From positions 18,119,249-18,183,248 of the forward strand of contig OZ038423.1 of NCBI GenBank assembly GCA_964036155.1: a stretch of 64,000 bases of DNA, written 5' to 3'. This document shows, in pieces, positions 46,985-57,923 of the stretch. This DNA is from Diploscapter coronatus. Its lineage: Eukaryota; Nematoda; Chromadorea; Rhabditida; Rhabditidae. A model generated the notes under the pieces. The model saw only the letters and a program-made list of their open reading frames with translations. It ran no database searches and was not told the DNA's origin. The translations under genes were made by a program, and so were the position numbers. How positions within the stretch are numbered: the stretch's first letter is position 1; the number at the start of each line of letters is the position of its first letter.

Positions 46985-48984
46985 GTTTGTGCGGGATTAT
47001 TCAAGAAATAAGTTTCGAGTAGTTGTCCTGGTCTGTTTCAGACAGGGTCGCTGGCAGTGAGATACAGTTTTGATTTTTTCCTAACTATGAAAAGGACCAA
47101 GTATGCAGATACGAAAAAATGAACCCTTCTCTTGTTAGGATGGGTACAAAGCATAATATAAATAAAAATGCTAGAATGTTAAAATTATAGATTAGAAATT
47201 TTCGACTTTTTCGACCCACCTGGCCGGATCCCTAATTGATAATCGCGAAAATTGTTTCTATATGATACTCTATAGATTTTTCCCTCAAACTTTGGTTGGA
47301 AACTCATCCCAAAACCCTCAAAAATCGCGGTTTTTGTATATCGAAACTCCGGTATCTCGAAAATTAAGGACTCTCAAAAAATCTCCATATCGAACTCTGA
47401 AAGTATGATATCGATTGTCTGCCACGTGTTTCAGCGTTTTTCACTTAAAAAATACGCACAAATGTGCACATCAAAGCTAACAAAATTTCCTCGGATGAAA
47501 AATTTGAAAAAATTCCAAGTCATAAAGAGGTGCAACGGTCCACCATGAGTCGAAGTTGAATAATGAAATTCATCCACTGAACTATTTTCGGAGGTCTAAA
47601 GAACATTCGGCTCCGGTAAATACCACCAATCATTCTGGTATAAAGTTATCCTATGATTATTAATTCCGAAAATTCATTTGGCTCCTCTCTAAACATAGGC
47701 GAGTAAATTGACTGTTTTTGAATGATTCTGAAGATGATTTTGTGATCTGACTATTTTTGTCTAAACGATTTTACAAATGAAGTAAATAAGGGGGTTCCAT
47801 ATTGAAAAATTAGTTCATGCGAACTCATTCCAATCAATCTTCATTCTCACTCCAATTTCCAAATTTAATCTGAACTTTTGAGTAATCTTCACAGCGCTTT
47901 TCAAAAACAATAATGTCAAAGTAAATGGTTCATTATAATCGACAAATAATATCGAATTTAGTTTATTTAAGACAAAATATTTAGTAGAGGTAATTAAAAT
48001 TCTAACAGCCGGCCGAAGACTGGCACTAGAACGACGAGCGAGGAAGCTCTAGTTTTCTTATATCTTTCCATTATTCGTATTTATTTTGAACAACCAAAGC
48101 TGGGGCATACTGTTTACTATCAAATAGTGGCGAGCCCAACTTCGTCTTCGAAGATTTTTAAGTCCAATAATTCGAACATGTTTTCATTATTAAACTTTTT
48201 AAAATTTGCCTTCTCACACATCTGCTATCAGAAATTTTAACACGCAAAAATAAAGACTAATTACAAAAGTTTCGAATCTAAAGGCCTGACGGGAAAGAAA
48301 TCATACGACCCGAACGTCCACTTTTTAGATATCCACAAATTTTTAAATAACCCTCTAAAAAGCGGAATCTTTCGTGACAGGCCTATCTAAATTAGGTGCT
48401 ACATAAGAAAAGTACCCAGTTGTGTGATGCATTGTTTTAAAAAAATATTATTAATTTAATATTTTATTCATTTATCCTTCTGATTGTTTTTCTGCCAGCA
48501 GGGATCTGGCGCATCTGCCTCCTGTCAGGTTCTGCTTCCCTCTCCTCTCCTTCGCTATCTCTTCTAATCATATAAAAGGAAGAGAGGAGTAGAGGGAGCG
48601 GGGCTTCTTCTTCTTCTTTTTCTCACATACTTTTTTGGCACTGTTTTAATACGATCTCTCGATTCTATTTGGTTCCTCGATTTGACTGTCTTTCTACTGT
48701 TCCTTTTTGGTATTGTCCGAATATCGAATCAGTTGAATAAAGCTTGGCAAATAGTTCAATTCCTTGCATCCTGAATTAAATCCTAATTAACACCCACGAT
48801 TGAAATCAAAAGGGCAAGAGCTAACGTGCTTGTCATACCAGTCCTAGCGAAGATCTTTAGACCGAAATTTCCTTTTCATGGATCTTGATATCTCTATAGG
48901 AAAATTATAAATATCTCCAAATTAAAAATTGCCACAAGTTCGAAGAATAAATCATCGACTTTCTAGGTCGCAATATTGTCAACA

Positions 48985-51900
48985 ATGATGAGTCTCGTAA
49001 TTTTTCTACTACTCGTCAAATGGTCGAATACCTGTATACGAACGCCAGACATGGATCTACCTCCTGTGGAAACCACTACTGAAACAGGTAAATTATCACT
49101 GCGTATTAAATGAATTTTCTACTTTTGAAAAGATCAGCTACATAGTTTTTCCAAATGTTATCTCCTCATAATGAATGTGGAATGGGCTTATAATTCAGTC
49201 TGGTCTAGGTTTTTTGACAAGTTGGCCATCACATTGTTTTGTTGAATCTCATAATCGTCGGTTCAGGCTACCGACATTAAAGTCTAAAGTAAAGCATAAA
49301 ATTGCGCAAACTCAACAACAATAGATATAGATACGACGGTATCCAGTTCATCAACGTCCACATCAACACCTACAACCACGTCCACGTCCACGTCCACATC
49401 GACATCCACAACAACAACGACGACGACAACAACAACAACATCTACTACAACCGATCCCTGTTTCGCAAATTCAGCTCCATTAGCTCAATGTGGTAGGTCT
49501 TAACTATTCTTCAAGCCAACCATTTTATTATCAATTCAAGAGAAAGCTATTGCGCGAATCCATAAATTTCATTAACCTTTTTCGGAGAAATCATTTTGTT
49601 TTCTGGAAAAAGAAATTACTGTATATGTTCCGAGAGCATATTCATTCATTAAATTCGATTGAAATTCATACATCAAGTTTGTAGGAATAGTGCGTGAATT
49701 ACAAAGAAAGCGTTATCACTTATTTTTAGTCAAACTTAATTATCAACACCAAATTTACATGAATAAACGACCAAATCGTTTTCCAAAAATATAACGTCAT
49801 CTTACTCTTCCTCAATGATAATTCATTGTGATTAAAGAATAAAGGAAAACCCCTTCTTCTTCTTCAAGCAAACAACGTTTTTCAAATCTAAATTCAACAA
49901 TTTCAGCTGCACAATGTCCTGCTGGCTGGGACTTTGTTAACGGCAAATGTTATCAGGTGATCGTTGAATATCATTTTCGTTTTGTGAATAACAGATTTTA
50001 CAGTATTTTCCTATTTTTATCATTTGGGACTCAGCAAGTGCGAACTGCATGGGATTATGCCCAACGTGCCATCTACCAAGAGTTTACAGCCAACAGCAAA
50101 CTATGGACTTGCATAATTATGGTGAGGAATTTCATGGGAATTTATTAATTCATAAATTAATTTGGAACATTCGATTTCTAAATTGAGTGTCTTTTTCATT
50201 TTGCGGCATTAATAAGACTGTATTCACAAAGTAGGCTAATGGTTAGAGAGGCCAAATCAATTTTCAACATTGATTTTAACGTTTAAATTTGGTATCAGTC
50301 TGATCATCGAAGTCATGCTGATCTCAACACTTTTTCGATCTCCGAAAACGATCTATCCTAAGTACAGCTATGACCATCTTTGTAAAGCGAACCTTTCCTG
50401 CTGTAGCCTTCCCGAATTTTTCGGGCAATAAACTCAGTCTACTATTTATTGAAAGATCTAATTTAATGTAAAACTCATCCAAACTATGTCGAAACTGGCC
50501 AAAGTATCTTACTGACTAAATTTTATCAAAAATTAAACAGGATAATTAAAACCATCTACTGATTTTCTCCTTTTTCAGCGGTGTTGCTTAATCCCGGTGA
50601 TGATCAAGTTTTTATTGATGCACAGAAGATCGCAGGCGACCCTACTGTGAGTCATCATTCTACTTATAGGCAATTTTGAAAAGTAGAACGATAGAAACAT
50701 ACGAAAATAGTAAAGGGTTAGGGGAGGGTAGGCTAGAGCATCTTTTACCATATTATTTCGTATGTTCCTATGATTTATCGTTCTACATTTCCAGGTTGCC
50801 TACTATCATTAGTTCAAGGATACTTGTTTTCATACTTTTCATCGCTCTATTTTTATCTATAACAAATTTAGGGAATAAGTGTACAAAACAGTAATGGCCA
50901 GCAATATGCGTGCACTTTTTGGGATACTGCAGATGGGTAAGTAAAAAAAGTTTTTCTGTAACCATGGTTTTAATTGGATAATTGAATCAAAAATCTATCG
51001 CAAGAGCACCCTCAACTCTTTTAGAGATCTGGATTGGGACAGTAGACATGGCTCGTGCTGATACCGCGAATGTTAAGGCTTCGTCGAGATTCTCTTATGG
51101 CGATCGCGACGAATCTCGAACATTCGCGTGCATCAACACAAGTCATAATCCTACATAAATCCAGACCTCGAATACCTAATAAAAAGAGTAAGATATAATG
51201 AATGATTGAACTTTCAACTAGTGGATAACTTATTAATTATATTTAGGGAGCCGCGTAAGTAATTTAGTTAATTGCAACGGAAGAAGAATTTGATTTTCAA
51301 AAATGCATAAATATCGCAATACCAAATCTCCATATTTTATAGTAGTGCGTTTATGAAAATCAGTTCTTCAGTTTCCCAATGCGCTTTACTAAATTCCTTC
51401 AGGCAACGCTCCTGGCGATACTTGTGTTCTTGTGAGTCATATTTTTAATCCATTTAAAACAGTCCATGTAATTCTCGACGATCTCAAGGAAAAGGTCGAA
51501 CCAGGAATTTCAAATTCGTTTTGAAGGGGTATTTGAGTATTTTCTATCTATGTTTGACCTGAGAATCATAGTTCCGGGCCTTTTCCCGAAGTTTTCAAGT
51601 CCAGATCTGGGTATCGGGGTCCTGGGATTAAATTTCAAAAATCAGCCTGACACCCCGAAACCTATATCAGGTTGTTCGGCTCGATGAGCTGAGTTAAATG
51701 GTGTGAAATTTTTCGGATCCGACCTTCCTATCACAATTTACGGCTAAAAACAGTGTAAAAGTGCCAAAAATCATGGATCGTCGGGGAAAATCGAAATTTT
51801 CAGGTCCGACTTCGGGCCGGTTTTTCGATAGAATGTTGTCTCTATTCCTTCGAAATAAATATTGAATTAGCATGAGTAGGACATGTACTTTGTTTAATGA

Positions 51901-52490
51901 AAATACTAGGATGTAATACTTACAACAATGTATGTAAATTTCGATTTTTCCCCGACGATCTATGATTTTTGGCACTTTTACACTGTTTTTAGCCGTAAAT
52001 TGTGATAGGAAGGTCGGATCCGAAAAATTTCACACCATTTAACTCAGCTCATCGAGCCGAACAACCTGATATAGGTTTCGGGGTGTCAGGCTGATTTTTG
52101 AAATTTAATCCCAGGACCCCGATACCCAGATCTGGACTTGAAAACTTCGGGAAAAGGCCCGGAACTATGATTCTCAGGTCAAATATAGATAGAAAATACT
52201 CAAATACCCCTTCAAAACGAATTTGAAATTCCTGGTTCGACCTTTTCCTTGAGATCGTCGAGAATTACAGAGACTGTTCTAATAACAACCCGTATATTTT
52301 ATAATTAATATTTTAGATTAATTCAAATGGATTATGGGGCGACGATGATGTAAGATTAAGTTTAATCTGCGAAAATACGAATGCCGTAAATTCTCTAATA
52401 GAATCTTTTATTTTTGGGAGGTTGAAAATTAAAAGCTCCAAGACATCTATTACAGCTTTTACGGTATGGAATATTTTTGTTAGAAAATAA
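48985..52490 (+). CDS. Secreted C-type lectin-like protein with Thr/Ser-rich linker (possibly decaying)
   Basis: Exons 48985-49087, 49325-49492, 49907-49956, 50035-50121, 50579-50646, 50872-50936, 51403-51431 and 52317-52490 (stop 52488). Leader MMSLVIFLLLVKWSNT, then 'CIRTPDMDLPPVETTTET', then a Ser/Thr exon with a run of ten Thr, then a C-type lectin-like domain: 'CPAGWDFVNGKCYQ', 'TAWDYAQ', 'LLNPGDDQVFIDAQK', 'GDTCVLINSNGLWGDDD' and 'LSLICE'. The Cys usually found after the W-D/N-D block is replaced (WGDDDVRL), and the first-helix Cys is not evident. Phases do not close between exons 4 and 5 or between 6 and 7 with any GT-AG choice I could find. So either exons are missed, the sequence has indels, or the gene is becoming a pseudogene. 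A foldback element fills the last intron. Confidence 0.6.
50664..50806. mobile_element. MITE-like hairpin in lectin intron
   Basis: 'aggcaattttgaaaagtaga' continuing to 'acgatagaaacatacgaaa' pairs with the reverse complement of 50754-50806. Arms are about 50 bp with small indels. The whole element lies in the 225 bp intron 50647-50871, which it nearly fills. Confidence 0.65.
51457..52280. mobile_element. Long foldback element with near-identical arms of about 343 bp
   Basis: Arm 51457-51799 is the reverse complement of arm 51936-52280, with only a few differences seen by eye (for example one base in 'ctatctat(g/a)tttgacc' and one A in the G4A4 run); the spacer is 136 bp. No transposase frame. 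It occupies most of intron 51432-52316 of the lectin gene. The high arm identity implies recent insertion or ongoing arm homogenisation. RNA across it would fold into a long double strand. Confidence 0.85.
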
Positions 52491-52863
52491 CTAGAACAAT
52501 GGAAGGTAAGAGAAAATGTGTATGATCAGATTTGGGAGATTTGATCCGATATTAGATTCGTTTAAATTTTTAAGAAAATATCATTTTTGACTATTGAAGG
52601 CACATGAAAATAGCTCAGAAACTCACGCGCTCTATAAAAAATTTTTTCTAAAATCATATTCAATATTTAGCGCTTCGATGGTGGTAGTAACTATGCCTGC
52701 GAAACGGACGAACGGCTTGCCGCGACATGCCCTTGATTATTCTTCTTATCTGATATTTCATTTTTCGAATGACAACTGTACGAATAAAAATTTTCATTTT
52801 TATCAAAAAGTATGAAATGAGAACAAATCGAAAGCTGGTTCATTAACAAAGTTGCTTAGATCT

Positions 52864-52941
52864 GTGTCCGGATCCATGAAACTTCCGGAAGTCTTCCTCT
52901 CGGTACCTCCTTCCGGTTGGGAGTTTCGTGGATCTGGACAG
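52864..52941. repeat. Short hairpin with CCGGATCCA/CCAGATCCA arms
   Basis: 'gtccggatccatgaaacttc' faces 'gagtttcgtggatctggac'. The inner part also pairs ('ttccggaag' facing 'ccttccgg'). Same arm word as the hairpin at 46924-46984. Confidence 0.55.
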
Positions 52942-53176
52942 TTATATTCTACATGGCAACAACGCCTTTAATTTATGCATCTTTATTGTAGGATTTTCCG
53001 CAATTTTATCTGAAGGATGAAAATGTTAGAGCATGCATGGCTATGCAAATTTCTTTCTTTAATTTTTGAACTATTCACTAATTAAGAGTGCATTTGTAAG
53101 ACCCGAACAGTCATCAAAGAACTCGGATTTAAAGAAAAAAAAAAAAAGTTTTGAAAAATCGCGATTTGATCATAAA

Positions 53177-53335
53177 GTTAGATACCCCTATGAGTCCTAA
53201 TCACAAAATCGAGGAGATTAGACCGCACCCTCAAAAGTGGGCGGAGTTATGCTAATTTGAAAATTTTGATTTCGATTAAAAAATGCTCATTAGATGGTAC
53301 AAAGAAAACTTTTTTGCTATAAAAGATTTTCGAAA
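53177..53335. repeat. Dispersed repeat, copy 2
   Basis: Collinear with 32345-32498, in the same orientation: 'tcctaatcacaaaa', 'aagtgggcgg', and the 41 bp end block with 'aagaaaacttttttgctata'. Confidence 0.6.
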
Positions 53336-54141
53336 AGTTATGTATTTTTGAAAATTTTTGTCATTTTCGTGAGTCTAGCCCATTCAGACTTCCATGCCAT
53401 GCATACCATAATAGGAAATCATATAGTATCTTCACAAAAGTTGTTGTTTTTCAAGCTCTATCGATTGGCATGCATATTGCAGAATGTTTCTTAAAATTTG
53501 GAAATTTCTGGTTGGAGATACAACATTGTGGAGGAAATATTATGGCGGGTTGGCCATAGAGCAATCTTGATTTGTCCCCTCTAGGTCTGCGCTCTTAAGC
53601 ACTCGGTAAAGTTACCTCGACATCATCATTTCATCTGCTTCTGTCGTGCCTGTTTAATGATCTTTCAAATCTGATCATCATAACATAAGTTTATGAAGTT
53701 CAAAACTAATTGTTTCCCAGTTTAGATCCCGTTCAATTCTACGTCATTCACACTTGCTAGACAGACTACGGTCATAAATGTGAAGACAATTTTAACCCAA
53801 AGGCTTTTTTAAAGTGGTCACGACACACCTCCAAAATCACCTGCATAATCAATGAAGGGAGAAATAGTGCATGGAAAGGTACAGAAAAACCGAGTAAGTG
53901 ACCCAAAGATCCATTTGCCAAATTCGTCATCCTTCATTCAGTTCTCAATTCTCGTCATCCATGAATGGTCATTTTTCTTATTTCTTCCTCACTTATTTTT
54001 AGCTTCAATTTGTATATTTCCAACACGGAATGTCGCCTAAATAGGGCTACATTCACTTCGAAATCATTAATTGCAGACTTGCTCATTCAATCTATACACT
54101 TTTACTATTTCCATTTTTATTGTTTAGGTCTCTTAACAAAG

Positions 54142-55412
54142 ATGCTAGCCAATTTACCAGTCGAAATTATATTATTGATCTGCGAATCTCCCGAATTCAA
54201 AGATCTGAGACAATTGGCCTGGACTAACAAGCGAATGATGCGAATAATCAGGAAATATCTGCCGATAGCGTTCGATAGGAGAACTCTAGCCTATTGTAGG
54301 AAAATAGTTCTTGTATGAGCGAAAATTAATTGTAGTATTTAGTGCCTTATAGAAAGGACAAAATTTTGGAAGGAAGAATTTGTCTGTTTGATTCGCATAC
54401 TAATTCTGTTGAGCAGATTGTGGGATTTACCAATCATTTACGATCATATGAAGTAGCAACCACAAAAGATAAGGTTGATTATTTTATTTGTCATTGCCAA
54501 TTTTGTAAATTTTAGATTTTTGCAATATCTTATGACAAATCGTTCGAAATCTTTGACCTGAATACTCGACAAATCAATAGAGGTAGCATTACAAAAGTCA
54601 ATAGATTGGTTTAATTTTATTTCATTCTTTGCAGAACCAGATCCTCCTGAATGGCGTAATGGTGCATCTGTGGCTTATTTCAAAGACAAATTGTATTATT
54701 TGGGTGGTCGGGATTCTAAAATATGGAAAGATACGAATAAAGTTGATGTAAGAGGATCGAATGAAAGTCCATGAAATAATTTATTCAGGTTTTAATAGAT
54801 GAAAAATGGCAAACAGGACCTGCTTTTCCTCTTCCAATTAGATATGCTCAGACAATAGCATGCGATGGAATTTTATACGGTCACATTATAGCATATTCAT
54901 TATTGTAATTATGGATATTCAGTCATTGATGGTCGTGGAAGTAGAAAGATATATCGATTATCAAATGGCGAACGGAAGTGGATTGAAATCGGAGAGATTC
55001 CAGAAATACGAGGTTTTTTCGGAGTTGCATCGTTAAATGGAAAAATCTACATAACTGGAGGATGCTGGTCGTTAATTTTGTATGATAAACAATGTATTAT
55101 TATTATATATTTAGTGGCTTTGCTATTGATGTTGTATTAAACTCCTGCCTGCGTTTCGACCCCTCAGCTCCAGTTGACAGTCGAATTTCTCGAATCGCTG
55201 ATATGAATTGTGGAAGAAGCGAGCATTCTCTTGTTGTCGCAAATAGAAAATTGTATGCAATCGGAGGGTGAGCTGAGATTTTGCATATCTTTATACAAAG
55301 CATTTGTTAATTTAGGTTTCAAAAAGATTTCTGGGGAAATTTTTGTAATTCAATCGAGGAATACGATCCGCAAACGAATGAATGGCGAGAAATCAGAGAA
55401 TTTAATATCTGA
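54142..55412 (+). CDS. F-box-like/Kelch-repeat protein
   Basis: Eight exons: 54142-54295, 54343-54473, 54516-54582, 54635-54747, 54789-54879, 54923-55070, 55115-55267, 55316-55412; 317 residues, all phases closing. Residues 3-50 look like an F-box (LPVEIILLICESPEFKDLRQ, then LAWTNKRM). The rest is a Kelch propeller, with repeat cores 'DKLYYLGGRDSKIW', 'DGILYVIDGRGSRKIYRL', 'NGKIYITGG' and 'NRKLYAIGG' and closing strand 'IEEYDPQTNEWREI'. F-box/Kelch proteins usually act as substrate receptors of SCF ubiquitin ligases; that role is inferred from domains only. I see four to five Kelch repeats, short for a complete six-blade propeller. 'aataaa' at 55504, 92 bp after the stop, is a likely polyadenylation signal. 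Confidence 0.82.
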
Positions 55413-55705
55413 AATCTTCAATTTCAATACATTTAAGCTTTCATAATTTTCATATGATTTTAATGAAAAATATCTTTATTCAATTTTGTTTTAAATGCGG
55501 TCGAATAAATTCAAGAAAAACAATAATAATTGATAGCATATCGAAAATTGATCAACTTATGTTGACACACCCCTCGAAAATATCCACTCTGAAGTGAGTT
55601 ATTCTGGAAAGTACGGTAATTAGTGGTCATTTTCGAAAAACGTATCTCAAAGTTTGTAAACTTCGAATCAAAATATGTTGATTCAGTTCGAAATATGCCG
55701 ATTTA

Positions 55706-55864
55706 GGGCCCGTTCATACTTTAGTTGCAATGCAACTCGCTTGAAATAGCATGAGAAATCAGGAGAGCACAAAAATGGTACAATCGCGCTCTCTTCACTT
55801 CCTATGCTATTTCAAGCGAGTTGCAAGTTGCAAGTTGCATTGCAACTAAAGTATGGACGCGCCC
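55706..55864. mobile_element. TIR-type MITE with GGGC ends
   Basis: Begins 'gggcccgttcatactttagt' and ends with its near reverse complement ('actaaagtatggacgcgccc'). Pairing continues inward through 'tgcaactcgcttgaaatagc'. The right arm carries an extra duplicated 'ttgcaag' word. 159 bp, non-coding. Confidence 0.75.
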
Positions 55865-56225
55865 GTTGTTTTTCACCGAAAAAAATGTTAAACAGAAAAA
55901 CGAGCAAGTGGCATTCAAGAAAATCCAGTCGTTTCGAGAGTTCAGCCACTATCGATTTCTGCTTTCTTTCATCGCTGCTCGTTTTCAATTCTCGTCCCAA
56001 AATTTCCTTCCGAAAAGTTTATTGCGAAGATTTTCTAAAGTCCTAACGGCATTTTTCCGAGTCTGATTGAACGTCCCCTTTCTTCACTACAATTCTGACG
56101 GTTTTCGCTTTCGAAAGTGGAAATCTCGCTCCTGCTCCTCTCATCTGAATCGCTTTTATCTCTTGCCTGGAAAATTACCCATTTTGAAATTCTTTTGCAA
56201 AATTATTCATTTCGTTTATTTTCAG

Positions 56226-56392
56226 GCCTAGGCAGCCTTTAAGCCAGAATGAGAAATTATAGGGGAGGGGATATGTAAATCAATTTTTTTCTGCAAAAAG
56301 TTGATAATTAGGATACGCGTCAAGAATTTTTCAGAATATTCTGGCTTAAAGGGGACGCAAGAAGAATTTGGCTTAAGTCCTGCCTAAACATG
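56226..56392. repeat. Inverted repeat upstream of the four-helix gene
   Basis: 'ggcctaggcagcctttaagc' faces 'gcttaagtcctgcctaaa'. A second 'ctggcttaaagg' word inside pairs with 'cctttaagccag', so the fold is compound. About 167 bp, ending 40 bp before the start codon. Confidence 0.55.
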
Positions 56393-56432
56393 TTCACTTT
56401 TCTCCAAAAATTCTTTGTTTAGGATCTGCAGC

Positions 56433-57923
56433 ATGCCGATCTTGCGCGCCTCAACTCCCTGGGTTTCAGCAGGCCGCCTGGCGAGAAAAGAGTCGTGCAT
56501 CGTCGCTCCTAGCTTCGAAGCCAAGGTCGGTTTGCAGACATTAGTTATTTTTGATGAAGGTACGAAATATGATGCTCAAATTTCCAGATTCGTGCAAAAT
56601 GAAATGATTTTCTCTGGCATGTTTATGAATTCCGAAATCTTTGATTCGAAGAAATTACTTGGCATTTTTCTAGCATCTCCTTTATTTCAGAAGTGGTGCA
56701 ACGTGTTGTTGCTTGCCTACGCGGCCCTGCTGACTCAATTTCTGCACTCAGCCTCGACCTCTCTGCTGACAGCCCTCGAGTACCGCATCGCACTGGGCGT
56801 CTCCATCCTCAGTCTGTCCTTCCTGATTCTGGCCGCAATCGGCATTCGATCCGATCGCTCATTCGCCCTCGTGCCGCTCTTCACTCTGCAGACGACCGCT
56901 TTATTCTTCTTCGGGCTGACCTGGGGACACACCACCTTCGTGCTCGTCAAGGAGCAGGAAAACTCCTGGCCAACTGGTATGTTTCCCCACCAAAGCTAAC
57001 TTTTACCATGACAATTTGTAAATGTCATCAAATTTCATGGAAAGAAGTTCCTCACAACTTGGAGCGAGAGTTGAAAGAATCGATAATTCTCAATTGACGA
57101 GATCTAGTTTGGGGTAGGGAGAGGATGAAAGTTGGGAGCAATAGTATAGGTAAAGTTGTGTCTCGTCATCTCATCATTTACGAGTTGCCGAAAGAACCGG
57201 CTGTCATCTTTGACTCTCATCTTCATTTCAGCACGCCTTCTGCTAGTGATTCTGTACGAGCTCCTTCTGTTGGGTCTGCATCTGTTCTGCATGCGTCTCG
57301 TCTACGTCGTAATCAAAACCTTCTACAAATTTGAGGTAAATTCATTCTTGAAGTGAATGCTCAGCGAAAAGTCTAAGCTCACGTTACGTTAAGTTTACGT
57401 AGACGCAAAACATACGTTAACGATTAATGGATTGTTTATTGCTGAGTTTTTCAGAAGATGCCGACTGCAAAGACTCCTGACCGTCGCTGCTCGATTCCCC
57501 AGTTCTTGAGCGAGTTGGATGAGGAAAGCAACGAGGACAAAATCGTCTTCGAGAAGTTAGTCGACTGTTAATTGTCAATGACATCGGCGTATAAAGTATT
57601 GAAATTATGAAAACATGGATTTTTCTTTCAATCGGGAGAGAGCGAAAACTCGAATTTAAAAATGCCAATATCGAGGTTGATTTTCAAAAATCCAAAGCCG
57701 TTTCTCAGAAACCTCACGAAGATCAGCGAAGAAAAATCATAAGCTTTCTCATCCCTTCTCCTGATAATGAAAATCTTGTGTTCTTAGTCAAATCCTGACT
57801 TAAATTGAAGAAAATCGTGTTATTTGCAGAATGCCCAGTGCCCCGAAGAAGATGTCTAAGAAAACGACGTCGTTCGCGAACCCGGTCGCCCTCGAGCAGA
57901 TGAACAGCAAGTTGGATGTCTGA
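56433..57923 (+). CDS. Four-helix membrane protein of unknown function
   Basis: Five exons: 56433-56525, 56691-56976, 57232-57335, 57455-57555, 57830-57923; 225 residues, phases closing. A 30-residue basic N-terminus (RASTPWVSAGRLARKESC) precedes four hydrophobic segments: 'VLLLAYAALLTQFL', 'IALGVSILSLSFLILAAIGI', 'LVPLFTLQTTALFFFGLTWG' and 'LLLVILYELLLLGLHLFC'. A 65-residue polar tail follows, with an acidic run (LSELDEESNED) and a Lys-rich run (PKKMSKKTT). This topology (four helices, both ends presumably cytosolic) recalls several small tetra-span families, but I cannot assign one. Close spacing to TRAPPC11 on the same strand (0.9 kb) leaves co-expression open. Confidence 0.75.

Larger units (their letters stand above)
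43878..48984. other. 5.1 kb AT-rich intergenic region between divergent genes
   Basis: Separates the start of the hedgehog-related gene (minus) from that of the lectin gene (plus), so both promoters should lie here. Contents: a TTAATTA-type cluster (44581-44648), one good exon-like segment on the minus strand (45512-45459, bracketed by TCTCACAG| and |GTGAGT, reading TDGDSTTSNAPSAITTAE) with no partner exons found, a hairpin (46924-46984) and diffuse repeats around 47200-47450. The open frame at 46663-47004 contains the hairpin and is not called. Confidence 0.4.
52491..54141. other. Intergenic region between lectin and Kelch genes
   Basis: AT-rich, with a hairpin (52864-52941) and a dispersed repeat (53177-53335). 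Open frames in this stretch run through the repeats and carry no domain. The Kelch-gene promoter should lie at the right end. Confidence 0.45.
55413..56432. other. Intergenic region with two terminal-inverted-repeat elements
   Basis: Between the Kelch and four-helix genes. Contains the foldback elements at 55706-55864 and 56226-56392. A strong acceptor (tttgtttag, about 56422) just before the ATG at 56433 suggests a 5'UTR intron or trans-splice site. Open frames at 55804-56066 overlap the first element and are not called. Confidence 0.45.

Noticed and set aside
46663..47004. A 113-codon minus-strand open frame
   Set aside because: It runs through the hairpin at 46924-46984, is AT-biased like its surroundings and matches nothing recognisable.
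49375..49450. ACG/ACA/TCC microsatellite considered as non-coding simple repeat
   Set aside because: It is in frame inside the lectin gene's linker exon and encodes Thr/Ser, so it is better read as coding.
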